From positions 1,550,001 through 1,614,000 of the forward strand of contig NZ_CP027727.1 of the NCBI RefSeq assembly GCF_003851685.1: 64,000 nt of DNA, read 5' to 3'. The notes beneath the pieces were generated by a model that saw only the letters and a list, made by a program, of their open reading frames with translations, had not been told where the DNA came from and did not search any database. Below are positions 7,768 to 16,813 of this stretch, piece by piece; positions within the stretch are counted from its first letter, which is position 1, and each line of letters begins with the position of its first letter. Origin of the DNA: Pseudomonas sp. R5-89-07. GTDB lineage: Bacteria; Pseudomonadota; Gammaproteobacteria; Pseudomonadales; Pseudomonadaceae. The position numbers and the translations under genes were made by a program.

Positions 7768-8966
7768 TGCGCGATGTGTTTATCTGTGATGCCATTCGAA
7801 CGCCCATCGGCCGTTTCGGCGGTGGCCTGTCCACGGTGCGCGCCGATGACCTCGCCGCGTTGCCGATCAAGGCACTGATGGAGCGCAACCCGACGGTGGA
7901 TTGGAACGCGGTTGATGAAGTGTTCCTTGGCTGCGCCAACCAGGCCGGCGAAGACAACCGCAACGTGGCGCGCATGGCGCTGCTGCTGGCGGGCCTGCCG
8001 GAAAGCGTTCCCGGCGTGACCCTCAACCGCCTGTGCGCTTCGGGTATGGATGCTATCGGCACGGCCTTTCGCGCGATTGCCAGCGGCGAAATGGAGTTGG
8101 CGATTGCCGGTGGCGTCGAGTCGATGTCCCGTGCGCCGTTCGTGATGGGCAAGGCCGATGCCGCGTTTTCGCGCAACATGAAGCTCGAAGACACCACCAT
8201 TGGCTGGCGCTTTATCAACCCGTTGATGAAAGCCCAGTATGGCGTGGACGCGATGCCGCAGACCGCCGATAACGTCGCCGACGACTACGCCATCTCCCGC
8301 GCCGACCAAGACGCGTTTGCCCTGCGCAGCCAGCAACGCACCGCTGCTGCCCAGGCCTCCGGCTTCTTCGCCGAAGAAATCGTGCCGGTGCGGGTCGCGC
8401 ATAAAAAAGGCGAGATCCTGGTGGAGCAGGACGAGCATCCCCGGGACACCACCCTGGAAGCACTGGCCAATCTAAAACCGGTGAACGGTCCGGACAAGAC
8501 CGTTACCGCCGGCAATGCCTCGGGGGTCAACGACGGTGCTGCTGCGCTGATCCTTGCCTCTGGCGAAGCCGTGAAGCAACACGGCCTCACCGCCCGCGCG
8601 CGGGTATTGGGCATGGCCAGTGCCGGTGTCGCGCCGCGTGTGATGGGGATCGGCCCGGTGCCGGCGGTGCGCAAGCTGGTGGAGCGCTTAGGCCTGGCAG
8701 TTACTGATTTTGACGTGATCGAACTCAACGAAGCGTTCGCCAGCCAAGGCCTGGCGGTGCTGCGCGAGCTGGGCCTGGCCGACGATGCGCCCCAGGTCAA
8801 CCCCAACGGTGGCGCCATCGCCCTGGGCCATCCGCTGGGCATGAGCGGTGCGCGGCTGGTACTGACCGCCCTGCATCAGCTGGAAAAAACCGGCGGGCGC
8901 AAAGGCCTGGCGACCATGTGTGTAGGCGTTGGCCAAGGCCTGGCCTTGGCCATTGAACGCATCTGA
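7767..8966 (+). CDS. pcaF: 3-Oxoadipyl-CoA thiolase
   Basis: 399 residues, thiolase II fold. It cleaves 3-oxoadipyl-CoA with CoA to succinyl-CoA and acetyl-CoA, the last step of the pathway. Catalytic residues are all present: nucleophile Cys90 (NRLCASGMDA), His355 (GHPLGMSGAR) and Cys385 (TMCVGVGQG). The start overlaps the pcaJ stop and pcaH follows after 18 bp with its own AGAGGA ribosome site. A paaJ role (phenylacetate) is possible by sequence alone, but the context decides for pcaF. Confidence 0.95.
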   Translation: MRDVFICDAIRTPIGRFGGGLSTVRADDLAALPIKALMERNPTVDWNAVDEVFLGCANQAGEDNRNVARMALLLAGLPESVPGVTLNRLCASGMDAIGTAFRAIASGEMELAIAGGVESMSRAPFVMGKADAAFSRNMKLEDTTIGWRFINPLMKAQYGVDAMPQTADNVADDYAISRADQDAFALRSQQRTAAAQASGFFAEEIVPVRVAHKKGEILVEQDEHPRDTTLEALANLKPVNGPDKTVTAGNASGVNDGAAALILASGEAVKQHGLTARARVLGMASAGVAPRVMGIGPVPAVRKLVERLGLAVTDFDVIELNEAFASQGLAVLRELGLADDAPQVNPNGGAIALGHPLGMSGARLVLTALHQLEKTGGRKGLATMCVGVGQGLALAIERI

Positions 8967-8984
8967 TAAAAAGAGGATTGTTTC

Positions 8985-9689
8985 ATGAGTGACAAGCCCG
9001 GTTACCGGCGCCCGCAAGCGGGCACTCAACCTGATTACCTGCACCCGGCCTACCAGTCGACGAACTTGCGCTCGCCGTCCCAGCCGTTGGTGTTCCTGCC
9101 CCATTCCTTGTCGGAAATCACCGGCCCGACCATCGGAGCCGAGCGGATCAACGCCAAGGACAACGACCTCACCGCCCAGCATGAAGGCGAGCCCCAGGGC
9201 GAACGCATCATCATTCACGGGCGCGTACTGGACGAAAACGGCCTGCCGGTGCCCGGCATCCTGGTGGAGATCTGGCAGGCCAACGCCGCCGGTCGCTACA
9301 ACCACAAGCGCGACCTGCATGACGCGCCGCTGGACCCGAACTTCACCGGTACCGGGCGCACCGTCACCGACGCCGAGGGCTGGTACCAGTTTCAGACCAT
9401 CAAGCCCGGCGCCTACCCGTGGGGCAATCACCACAACGCCTGGCGCCCGGCGCATATCCACTTTTCGCTGTTCGGCCCGAGTGTGCTGACGCGGCTGGTC
9501 ACGCAAATGTACTTCCCCGGCGACCCGCTGCTCGAATACGACCCGATCTACAACTGCGTGCCGGACACCAGCGCCAAGCAACGCCTGATCGCCAGCTTCG
9601 ACCTGGAAAAAACCATTCCTTCCTATGCCCTCGGCTACCGCTGGGACATCGTCCTGCGCGGCCGCGACGCCACGCCGATGGAGAAATGA
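8985..9689 (+). CDS. pcaH: Protocatechuate 3,4-dioxygenase beta subunit
   Basis: 234 residues. The subunit carries the non-haem Fe(III) that opens the protocatechuate ring between the two hydroxyl carbons to give 3-carboxy-cis,cis-muconate. The four iron ligands are readable: Tyr105, Tyr144, His157 and His159, with the same spacing as Tyr108/Tyr147/His160/His162 of the P. putida enzyme. An intradiol dioxygenase domain fills residues 45-230. It forms a heterodimer with PcaG, whose ATG follows one base after its stop. Cytoplasmic. Confidence 0.96.
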   Translation: MSDKPGYRRPQAGTQPDYLHPAYQSTNLRSPSQPLVFLPHSLSEITGPTIGAERINAKDNDLTAQHEGEPQGERIIIHGRVLDENGLPVPGILVEIWQANAAGRYNHKRDLHDAPLDPNFTGTGRTVTDAEGWYQFQTIKPGAYPWGNHHNAWRPAHIHFSLFGPSVLTRLVTQMYFPGDPLLEYDPIYNCVPDTSAKQRLIASFDLEKTIPSYALGYRWDIVLRGRDATPMEK

Positions 9690-9690
9690 G

Positions 9691-10257
9691 ATGAGCCTTT
9701 ACGCAACCACGTCCCACACCGTCGGGCCGTATTACCACATCGGCCTGACCTGGCTGAACCGCGAAGACCTGACCGTCGCCGCCACCCTCGGCGAACGCGT
9801 GGCGATCACTGGGCAAGTGCTGGACGGCAACGGTGATGTGGTCAACGACGCCATGCTCGAGGTGTGGCAGGCGAACGCCGCCGGCAAGTACGACCACCCG
9901 GAAGACGAGCAGGACAAGGCGGTAGACCCAAACTTCGAAGGCTTTGGCCGCGTGCCGGTGGATGCTGAAGGGCGTTTTCGCTTTACCACGATCAAGCCGG
10001 GCAGCGTGCCGGGGCTTGGGGGCACGACCCAGGCGCCGCATCTGGTGGTGCTGGTGTTTGCGCGCGGGCTGGTCAAGCACCTGCTGACGCGGATTTATTT
10101 TGACGGTGAAGCGTTGAATGGCGATGACGCATTGCTGGGCTGTGTGCCGGCGGAGCGTCGCGACACCTTGATTGCGAAGCCGGATGCGGCGGGTGTGTAT
10201 CAGTGGAATGTGATTTTGCAAGGGACAGATAAGGAAACGGTGTTCTTCGATTACTGA
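9691..10257 (+). CDS. pcaG: Protocatechuate 3,4-dioxygenase alpha subunit
   Basis: 188 residues, homologous to PcaH but without the Tyr/His iron ligand set, as normal for the alpha subunit, which shapes the active site. It begins MSLYATTSHTVGPYYHIGL; the GPYY motif near the N-terminus is typical of alpha subunits. The start at 9691 follows GAGAAATGAG and gives the standard length. Last gene of the pcaIJFHG operon; a REPIN lies 16 bp after the stop. Confidence 0.95.
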   Translation: MSLYATTSHTVGPYYHIGLTWLNREDLTVAATLGERVAITGQVLDGNGDVVNDAMLEVWQANAAGKYDHPEDEQDKAVDPNFEGFGRVPVDAEGRFRFTTIKPGSVPGLGGTTQAPHLVVLVFARGLVKHLLTRIYFDGEALNGDDALLGCVPAERRDTLIAKPDAAGVYQWNVILQGTDKETVFFDY

Positions 10258-10273
10258 GTCGCTTGTCAGGGCC

Positions 10274-10349
10274 TCATCGGGGGCAAGCCCCCTCCCACAT
10301 TTTGATCGCGCCGCCTATCAAGTGTGGGAGGGGGCTTGCCCCCGATAGG
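10274..10349. repeat. REPIN in reversed arrangement
   Basis: Here the CATCGGGGGCAAG arm comes first and the TGTGGGAGGGGG arm second, separated by about 20 bp, so the two REP units point the opposite way from the other pairs in the window. It lies between pcaG and pcaT. Confidence 0.85.
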
Positions 10350-10445
10350 GCCCTTCCAGGCAACCCCGATCCAAAAGTCTGCTTGCGGAACATGGTTGTT
10401 GCAAAGTATGTCTAGGCTATAACCGTTCCCACTGAGTGAAAAAAC

Positions 10446-11741
10446 ATGACAACAACAACGAGTCACTACACCGGAGAAGAACGCAGCAAACGGATTTTTG
10501 CGATTGTCGGTGCTTCCTCCGGCAACCTGGTCGAATGGTTCGACTTCTACGTCTATGCCTTCTGCGCCATCTATTTTGCCCCGGCGTTTTTTCCATCGGA
10601 TGACCCCACCGTGCAGCTGCTCAACACCGCTGGGGTGTTCGCTGCCGGGTTCCTGATGCGCCCCATCGGCGGCTGGCTGTTTGGTCGGGTGGCCGACAAG
10701 CATGGCCGCAAGAATTCAATGATGATCTCGGTGCTGATGATGTGCGCCGGTTCCCTGGTCATCGCCTTTTTGCCCACTTACAAAGACATCGGTGCCTGGG
10801 CGCCGGCGCTGCTGTTGGTGGCGCGGCTGTTCCAGGGCTTGTCGGTGGGTGGCGAATACGGCACCACCGCCACCTACATGAGCGAAGTGGCGCTCAAGGG
10901 CCAGCGCGGCTTCTTCGCCTCGTTCCAGTACGTGACCCTGATCGGCGGGCAACTGCTGGCGGTGTTGGTGGTGGTGATCCTGCAACAGATCCTCACCGAA
11001 GAAGAATTGCGCGCCTGGGGCTGGCGGATTCCGTTCGTGATCGGCGCCATTGCGGCGGTGATCTCCCTGCTGCTGCGCCGCACCCTCAAGGAAACCACCA
11101 GCAAGGAAATGCGCGAAGACAAGGACGCCGGCAGCATCGTCGCGCTGTTCCGTGATCACGGCAAAGCCTTCATTACCGTGCTGGGCTATACCGCCGGCGG
11201 CTCACTGATTTTCTACACCTTCACCACCTACATGCAGAAGTACCTGGTGAACACCGTGGGGATGCACGCCAAGACGTCCAGCTACATCATGACCGGCGCG
11301 CTGTTTCTCTACATGTGCATGCAGCCGCTGTTCGGCATGCTGGCCGACAAGATCGGCCGGCGCAATTCCATGCTCTGGTTCGCCGGCCTCGGCACGCTGT
11401 TCACGGTGCCGATCCTGCTGACCCTGAAAACCGTCACCAGCCCGTTCCTGGCCTTTGTCTTGATCACCCTGGCCCTGGCGATCGTCAGCTTCTACACCTC
11501 CATCAGCGGCCTGGTCAAAGCGGAGATGTTCCCACCTCAGGTGCGGGCCTTAGGAGTAGGCCTGGCGTATGCCGTGGCCAACGCGGTGTTCGGTGGTTCG
11601 GCCGAAGTCGTCGCGTTGAGCCTGAAGTCCATCGGTATGGAGAACACGTTCTACTGGTATGTCACCGCGATGATGGCCGTGGCGTTCCTGTTCAGCTTGC
11701 GCCTGCCCAAGCAGGCCGCTTACTTGCACCATGATTTGTAA
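10446..11741 (+). CDS. pcaT: Dicarboxylate MFS transporter PcaT
   Basis: 431 residues, metabolite:H+ symporter (MHS) family of the MFS, related to KgtP. In P. putida PcaT transports beta-ketoadipate. Twelve helices are visible; the family motif [14 protein letters not shown] is in helix 1 and [13 protein letters not shown] follows helix 2. It leads a pcaTBDC unit, with pcaB 10 bp downstream. Sequence alone could also fit an alpha-ketoglutarate carrier; the position inside the pca block supports PcaT. Confidence 0.88.
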   Translation: MTTTTSHYTGEERSKRIFAIVGASSGNLVEWFDFYVYAFCAIYFAPAFFPSDDPTVQLLNTAGVFAAGFLMRPIGGWLFGRVADKHGRKNSMMISVLMMCAGSLVIAFLPTYKDIGAWAPALLLVARLFQGLSVGGEYGTTATYMSEVALKGQRGFFASFQYVTLIGGQLLAVLVVVILQQILTEEELRAWGWRIPFVIGAIAAVISLLLRRTLKETTSKEMREDKDAGSIVALFRDHGKAFITVLGYTAGGSLIFYTFTTYMQKYLVNTVGMHAKTSSYIMTGALFLYMCMQPLFGMLADKIGRRNSMLWFAGLGTLFTVPILLTLKTVTSPFLAFVLITLALAIVSFYTSISGLVKAEMFPPQVRALGVGLAYAVANAVFGGSAEVVALSLKSIGMENTFYWYVTAMMAVAFLFSLRLPKQAAYLHHDL

Positions 11742-11751
11742 GGGATGAGTT

Positions 11752-13116
11752 ATGACGCTGCGCACGAGCAACCAACTGTTCGACGCTTACTTCACCGCTG
11801 ACAGCATGGCCGAAGTGTTCTGCGACCAGGGCCGCTTGCAGGGCATGCTGGATTTCGAGGCCGCGCTGGCCCGGGCCGAGGCCCAGGTCGGATTGATCCC
11901 GCAGGCCGCCGTGGCCCCGATTGCCCAGGCTTGCCTGGCCTCGCTGTATGACGTGGATGCGCTCAGCGTGGCGATTGCCACTGCGGGCAACTCTGCCATT
12001 CCGTTGGTCAAGGCGCTGGGCAAGTTGATTGCCGCTGAAGATGCAGGGGCCGAGCGCTATGTGCACCTGGGCGCCACCAGCCAGGATGTGATGGACACCG
12101 GACTGGTCTTGCAACTGCGCGACGCGCTGGCGTTGATCGAAACGGACCTGGCGCGCCTGGGTGATGTGCTGGCCGCCCAGGCGCAGCGGCATGCGTCGAC
12201 GCCTATGGCTGGCCGCACCTGGCTGCAACATGCCACGCCCGTCACCCTGGGCATGAAAATCGCCGGCTGGCTGGGCGCGGTGACGCGCAGTCGTCAGCGG
12301 CTGGCGGAGTTGAAACCGCGTTTGCTGGTGCTGCAGTTTGGCGGCGCGTCGGGCACCCTGGCCGCGCTCGGCGAGCAGGCCATGCCGGTGGCGCAGGCCT
12401 TGGCCGCGGAGTTGCAACTGGCCCTGCCTGATCAGCCCTGGCACACGCAACGAGATCGCCTGGTGGAGTTGGCCAGCGTGCTTGGCCTGATCGCCGGCAG
12501 CCTCGGCAAGCTGGGCCGTGACGTCAGCCTGTTGATGCAAACCGAAGCGGCGGAAGTGTTCGAGCCCTCGGCGCCGGGCAAGGGCGGTTCGTCGACCATG
12601 CCCCACAAGCGCAACCCGGTGGGCGCCGCCGTGCTGATCAGCGCCGCGACCCGCGTTCCCGGCCTGGTGGCGACGCTGTTCAGCGCCATGCCCCAGGAGC
12701 ACGAACGCAGCCTGGGGCTGTGGCATGCCGAATGGGAAACCTTGCCCGAGATCTGCCGACTGGTGTCCGGCGCGCTGAAGCAGGCGCTGTTGGTCAGCGA
12801 AGGCTTGGAGGTGGACGCCGAGCGTATGGCCCGCAACCTCGACCTGACCCAAGGCCTGGTGCTGGCCGAAGCCGTGAGCATCGTGCTGGCCCAACGTCTG
12901 GGCCGTGAGACGGCGCATCACCTGCTGGAGCAATGCTGCAAACGCGCCGTCGCCCAGCAGCGGCATTTACGTGCCGTGCTGGCGGATGAGCCGCAGATCA
13001 CCGCCGAGTTGTCATCGGCCGAACTGGATCGCTTGCTCGATCCGGCCAACTATCTCGGCCAGGCCCGTACCTGGGTCAGTCGCGCCGTGACCGAACACTT
13101 TGCATTGACCGCGTAA
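11752..13116 (+). CDS. pcaB: 3-Carboxy-cis,cis-muconate cycloisomerase
   Basis: 454 residues of the fumarase/aspartase/argininosuccinate lyase superfamily. It lactonises 3-carboxymuconate to 4-carboxymuconolactone. The superfamily signature GSSTMPHKRNP lies at residues 279-289 with the flexible-loop serines 280/281. Homotetramer in characterised bacterial enzymes. Coupled closely to pcaT upstream (10 bp) and pcaD downstream (10 bp). The length equals the family norm. Confidence 0.95.
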   Translation: MTLRTSNQLFDAYFTADSMAEVFCDQGRLQGMLDFEAALARAEAQVGLIPQAAVAPIAQACLASLYDVDALSVAIATAGNSAIPLVKALGKLIAAEDAGAERYVHLGATSQDVMDTGLVLQLRDALALIETDLARLGDVLAAQAQRHASTPMAGRTWLQHATPVTLGMKIAGWLGAVTRSRQRLAELKPRLLVLQFGGASGTLAALGEQAMPVAQALAAELQLALPDQPWHTQRDRLVELASVLGLIAGSLGKLGRDVSLLMQTEAAEVFEPSAPGKGGSSTMPHKRNPVGAAVLISAATRVPGLVATLFSAMPQEHERSLGLWHAEWETLPEICRLVSGALKQALLVSEGLEVDAERMARNLDLTQGLVLAEAVSIVLAQRLGRETAHHLLEQCCKRAVAQQRHLRAVLADEPQITAELSSAELDRLLDPANYLGQARTWVSRAVTEHFALTA

Positions 13117-13126
13117 GGAGACCGCT

Positions 13127-13918
13127 GTGGCTTTCGTACAACTCGCCGAGGGCGAACTGCATTACCAACTCGATGGGCCCGCCGATGCACCGGTACTGGT
13201 GCTGTCCAACTCCCTGGGCACCGACCTGCATATGTGGGACATCCAGATCCCGGCATTCACCGAACACTTTCGGGTACTGCGCTTCGATACCCGCGGCCAT
13301 GGCCGGTCGCTGGTGACCGAGGGGCCTTACAGCATCGAACAACTGGGCCACGATGTACTCGCGCTGCTGGATGCGCTGGATATTCAACGCGCGCATTTTT
13401 GCGGGCTGTCCATGGGCGGGCTGATCGGCCAGTGGCTGGGCATCAACGCAGGGAAGCGGCTTAATCGCCTGGTGGTGTGCAACACCGCCGCCAAGATCGG
13501 CACGCTGGATGTGTGGAACCCACGTATTGAAATGGTGTTGCGCGATGGCGCGGCGGCGATGGTCGCGCTGCGCGATGCCTCGATTGCGCGCTGGTTCACC
13601 GCCGATTTTGCCGCCGCCCACCCTCACCAGGCCAAGCAGATCACCGACATGCTCGCGGCCACCTCGCCCGAGGGTTATGCCGCCAACTGCGCGGCGGTGC
13701 GTGATGCGGATTTCCGTGAACAGCTGGCGTCGATCAAGGCCCCGACCCTGGCGATTGCCGGCACTGAAGACGCGGTGACACCGCCCGCCGGCAGCCACTT
13801 TATCCAGAACCACGTACAGGGGGCCGAATACGCCGAGTTCTATGCGGCGCACCTGTCCAATGTCCAGGCCGGCGCTGCCTTCAGCGACCGCGTGATTGAA
13901 TTTCTGCTGGGCCGTTGA
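13127..13918 (+). CDS. pcaD: 3-Oxoadipate enol-lactonase
   Basis: 263 residues, alpha/beta hydrolase. It hydrolyses beta-ketoadipate enol-lactone to 3-oxoadipate. Nucleophile Ser95 lies in GLSMGG; the acid is in the AGTEDAVTPP segment and the base His in AAHLSNVQAG. Translation starts at GTG (13127) behind AAGGAGA. A separate PcaC follows, so this is not a fused PcaL. Confidence 0.95.
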   Translation: MAFVQLAEGELHYQLDGPADAPVLVLSNSLGTDLHMWDIQIPAFTEHFRVLRFDTRGHGRSLVTEGPYSIEQLGHDVLALLDALDIQRAHFCGLSMGGLIGQWLGINAGKRLNRLVVCNTAAKIGTLDVWNPRIEMVLRDGAAAMVALRDASIARWFTADFAAAHPHQAKQITDMLAATSPEGYAANCAAVRDADFREQLASIKAPTLAIAGTEDAVTPPAGSHFIQNHVQGAEYAEFYAAHLSNVQAGAAFSDRVIEFLLGR

Positions 13919-13929
13919 GGAGCTTTTTC

Positions 13930-14325
13930 GTGGACGAGAAACAACGTTATGCCGAAGGTTTGCAGGTGCGCCGCGAAGTGCTGGGGGACGCCCATGTCGA
14001 GCGCAGCCTCAACGCGCTGACCGAATTCAACAGTGAGTTCCAGGAAATGATCACCCGCCATGCCTGGGGCGACATCTGGACCCGCCCTGGCTTGCCACGG
14101 CACACCCGCAGCCTGATCACCATCGCCATGCTGATCGGCATGAACCGCACCGACGAGCTGAAGCTGCATTTGCGCGCCGCCGCCAGCAACGGCGTGACCC
14201 GCGCCGAAATCAAGGAAGTGCTGATGCAAAGCGCGATCTACTGCGGCATACCGGCAGCGAATGCAACGTTCCACCTGGCCGAGTCGGTGTGGGATGAGCT
14301 GGGCGTCGAGTCCCGCAAGACCTGA
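13930..14325 (+). CDS. pcaC: 4-Carboxymuconolactone decarboxylase
   Basis: 131 residues, AhpD-like helical fold of the carboxymuconolactone decarboxylase family; it gives beta-ketoadipate enol-lactone. The start is GTG 13930, with GAGGAG overlapping the pcaD stop at the right spacing; a TTG in the pcaD stop region is too early. The size equals the 130-residue P. putida enzyme. Conserved HAWGDIWTRPGLPRHTRSL and the helical core are present. Last gene of pcaTBDC; a short hairpin repeat follows. Confidence 0.95.
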   Translation: MDEKQRYAEGLQVRREVLGDAHVERSLNALTEFNSEFQEMITRHAWGDIWTRPGLPRHTRSLITIAMLIGMNRTDELKLHLRAAASNGVTRAEIKEVLMQSAIYCGIPAANATFHLAESVWDELGVESRKT

Positions 14326-14342
14326 CTCTGGAATACAGACAA

Positions 14343-14371
14343 ATGTGGGAGGGGGCTTGCCCCCTCCCACA
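14343..14371. repeat. Collapsed REPIN hairpin, likely acting as terminator
   Basis: ATGTGGGAGGGGGCTTGCCC joined directly to the inverse arm, so the two REP palindromes have fused into one stem of about 12 bp with a tiny loop. It is followed by ATTTTT. It lies between converging pcaC and the leftward deacetylase gene. Confidence 0.8.
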
Positions 14372-14397
14372 TTTTTGATCTCTGCAGTCTGTTGAGA

Positions 14398-15297
14398 TCA
14401 GTTGGAATCGGCATCCCACACCCAATTCCACACCCCCGGCAGGTGCACCGGTTCGTTTACATCCTTGACCGTCCGCGCCAGGGCCGCGCGTTGCAGCGCT
14501 GCACGGTCGGTGTAGAACGGCTCGGCAGCGGTCTTCAGGCCGTTGATGCGTGCGCTGTCCATCAGGATCTGCAGGTATTCCTGCATATGCCGTGCGGTGT
14601 AGCGGTTGATGTCGTGGAAGGTCACCACCACGGGTATCACGCCGTCTACCGACGGCAACTCACCCAGCGCGATGCGCTCACGCACCATGGACAGCTGCCG
14701 GTACAGGTTGGCGCGGCGGCGGGGGCTGGCGTTGAAGCCCCAGATTTTGCCGTCATTAGCACTCAGGTCGGTCAGCAATACCTGCATGCCGTGGCGCTGA
14801 TAGGCGGCGAAGGTGCGGCGGTCGTAGTTCCAGAACGGTGGTCGCACCAGCAGTGGCGGTGTGCCGGTAATGCCGGCAATGTGCGCGGCGCCTTCGGTGA
14901 GGGTGCGTTCCAGCTCGGCGTCATTGAGCCAGCGATGATTGGTATGAAATGCCGTCGCGGTGTGGAAGGCCAGGACATGGCCGGCGGCGTACTCGCGCTC
15001 CATGGTCTTGCGCCCGCGCGCGCTGCCCCCTGAACGGGCGGCTTCGGTCTGCAGGAAAAACACCGCCTTGATCCCCGGCAGCACCGGGTTATTGGCCAGG
15101 TCGGCCACCACCGAACGGCTCGGGTTGTTGTATCCCGAGGCGCTTGGGCCGTCATCGAAGGTCAGCAGAAAACGGATCGGCGCCTGGGTTTGCAGGCGCT
15201 GCTCGGTCTGCGGCGTCAGGGCGATGGGCGAGCCGATACAGCCGCCCAGGCTCAGGGCCAGGGCAAACACGGCGAGTGCTGTAGCGAAGGTTTTCAT
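14398..15297 (-). CDS. Polysaccharide-deacetylase-family lipoprotein
   Basis: 299 residues. An N-terminal signal ending in lipobox LGGC (Cys19) indicates a lipid-anchored envelope protein. A NodB-like carbohydrate esterase 4 domain spans about residues 40-240: the motif TFDDGPS holds the catalytic and metal Asp pair, HTATAFH fits the metal His pair, and RPPFWNYD is the third motif. It probably removes an acyl group from an envelope or exopolysaccharide sugar, but the substrate cannot be read. It is not obviously linked to the pca genes, and is co-directional with the OprD-type porin upstream. Confidence 0.8.
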   Translation of the reverse strand: MKTFATALAVFALALSLGGCIGSPIALTPQTEQRLQTQAPIRFLLTFDDGPSASGYNNPSRSVVADLANNPVLPGIKAVFFLQTEAARSGGSARGRKTMEREYAAGHVLAFHTATAFHTNHRWLNDAELERTLTEGAAHIAGITGTPPLLVRPPFWNYDRRTFAAYQRHGMQVLLTDLSANDGKIWGFNASPRRRANLYRQLSMVRERIALGELPSVDGVIPVVVTFHDINRYTARHMQEYLQILMDSARINGLKTAAEPFYTDRAALQRAALARTVKDVNEPVHLPGVWNWVWDADSN

Positions 15298-15381
15298 GCT
15301 GTGCGCAGGCCCGAATAAAAGACCGCTGCTGGGTCGATCAGCAGCGGCAGGCGCGCACGATACAGTAACTGCGATGCCGGT

Positions 15382-16632
15382 TTACAGCAGACTTATCGGG
15401 TAGCTGACGATCAACCGGTTTTCATCGAACTCATTGTTGCTGTAGTCACGCCGCATGCTGGAGTTGCGCCAGCGCAGGGTCAGGTTTTTCAGGCTGCCGC
15501 TTTGCACGGTGTAGCCCAATTCGCTTTCGCGCCCCCATTCCTTGCCGTCGGTCACCGCGCCGGTGTGCACATTGCTGCCACTGATATAGCGGTTCATCAG
15601 GGTCAGGCCCGGCACGCCAAGGGCAACGAAGTTGTAGTCGTGGCGCACTTGCCAGGATTTCTCCTGGGCGTTGTCGTAGCTGGAGTTATAGCTGTCGTTG
15701 GCCAGGGTGCCGCCACTGGTGCCGTTGACCCGCATCCAGGCGTTGTCGCCGGTCAGTTTTTGCAAGCCGACGTAGAAGGTGTTGCCACCGTGGCGGGCCG
15801 ATAGCAGGCCAGACCAGGTCTTGTTGTCCAGGCTGCCGGCGCGGGCGCTGCCGTCGTCCTTGCCATAGAAGAACCCAAGGTTGGCGCCCAGGGTCCAGTC
15901 GCCCACGGGCTGGCTGTGGATCAGGTTGAGAAATTGCTGGCGGTAGATGTCCTTGAGCTGGGCATTCCATACCCCGACTTGGGTGCGCTTGTCGTTGAAG
16001 GCGTATTCGGCGCCCTGGAAATTGAAGCGGTCGGACGTGAACGCGGTTTTGCCGGTCATCGACATGTCGCGCATGCTGCTGTCGTCCCGGGGGCTGTTGG
16101 CACGGAACTGGCCGCCGTACAGGGTCAGGCCATCGATTTCCTTGGAGGTGATCTGCCCGCCACGCAGGGTTTGCGGCAGTGAGCGGCCATCGTCCGCGCG
16201 CAGGATCGGCAGCACCGGCATCCATTCGCCGACTTTCACTTCAGTCTTGGAAAAGCGTGCCTTGAACGCCACGCCCAGGCGCCCGAATTCATCGGCTGGC
16301 CGGCCGTCGTGGTCCAGCGGCAATAACTGAGTGCCACCGGTGCCGCGCCCGCCATCGAGCTTGAGCGAGTACAAGCCCAGCACGTCCACACCAAAACCAA
16401 TCGTGCCCTGAGTGAACCCGGACTTGGCGTCGAAGATGAAACTTTGCGTCCACTCCTGCGCGCCGCCCTGGGTTTTGGTCGGGTTGGTGTAGTTGCGATT
16501 GAAGAAAAAATTGCGCAGGTTGAGGTTGGCGCTGGCGTCTTCGAGAAAGCCGTGTTCTTCGGCGGCGACAGGCAGGGCAAGACTGGCGACAGCGGTTGCC
16601 AGCAAAAGCCGGCGCGGGTGGAAAGTGCTCAT
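15382..16632 (-). CDS. OprD-family outer membrane porin
   Basis: 416 residues with a cleavable signal peptide (MSTFHPRRLLLATAVASLALPVAA) and an 18-strand OprD-type barrel ending in the usual hydrophobic strand (ENRLIVSYPISLL). OprD-family channels take up specific carboxylates or basic amino acids. Placement near the pca cluster suggests an aromatic-acid channel of the OpdK/BenF/PcaP kind, but the gene is divergent from and not operonic with pca, so this is inference. Some 85 bp separate it from the deacetylase. Confidence 0.85.
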   Translation of the reverse strand: MSTFHPRRLLLATAVASLALPVAAEEHGFLEDASANLNLRNFFFNRNYTNPTKTQGGAQEWTQSFIFDAKSGFTQGTIGFGVDVLGLYSLKLDGGRGTGGTQLLPLDHDGRPADEFGRLGVAFKARFSKTEVKVGEWMPVLPILRADDGRSLPQTLRGGQITSKEIDGLTLYGGQFRANSPRDDSSMRDMSMTGKTAFTSDRFNFQGAEYAFNDKRTQVGVWNAQLKDIYRQQFLNLIHSQPVGDWTLGANLGFFYGKDDGSARAGSLDNKTWSGLLSARHGGNTFYVGLQKLTGDNAWMRVNGTSGGTLANDSYNSSYDNAQEKSWQVRHDYNFVALGVPGLTLMNRYISGSNVHTGAVTDGKEWGRESELGYTVQSGSLKNLTLRWRNSSMRRDYSNNEFDENRLIVSYPISLL

Positions 16633-16764
16633 GGTGTCGGACCTGTTGTTATTGGGGTTATGCAGGTGGCGGCCATGGTGCGCGGTGGTGCAGGGGCGGT
16701 GAAAGTAGGGGGGAGCGGGTTGTGGGCGATGATCGAACGCAAGTTGTCGAATAAAAACCGGGTA

Positions 16765-16797
16765 TAAAAAAACCGCCTCCGGTAAGGGAGGCGGTTT
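16765..16797 (-). terminator. Terminator of the emhABC operon
   Basis: Leftward reading gives AACCGCCTCC paired with GGAGGCGGTT around a 6-base loop (16771-16796), followed by a U-tract from the A-run at 16766-16770. It lies just after the emhC stop. Confidence 0.9.
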
Positions 16798-16813
16798 GAT
16801 TACAGCGACGCTA

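Noticed and set aside
11692..12966. 424-codon minus-strand frame opposite pcaB
   Set aside because: PcaB has its superfamily signature and tight operon spacing; the opposite frame has no domain or ribosome site.
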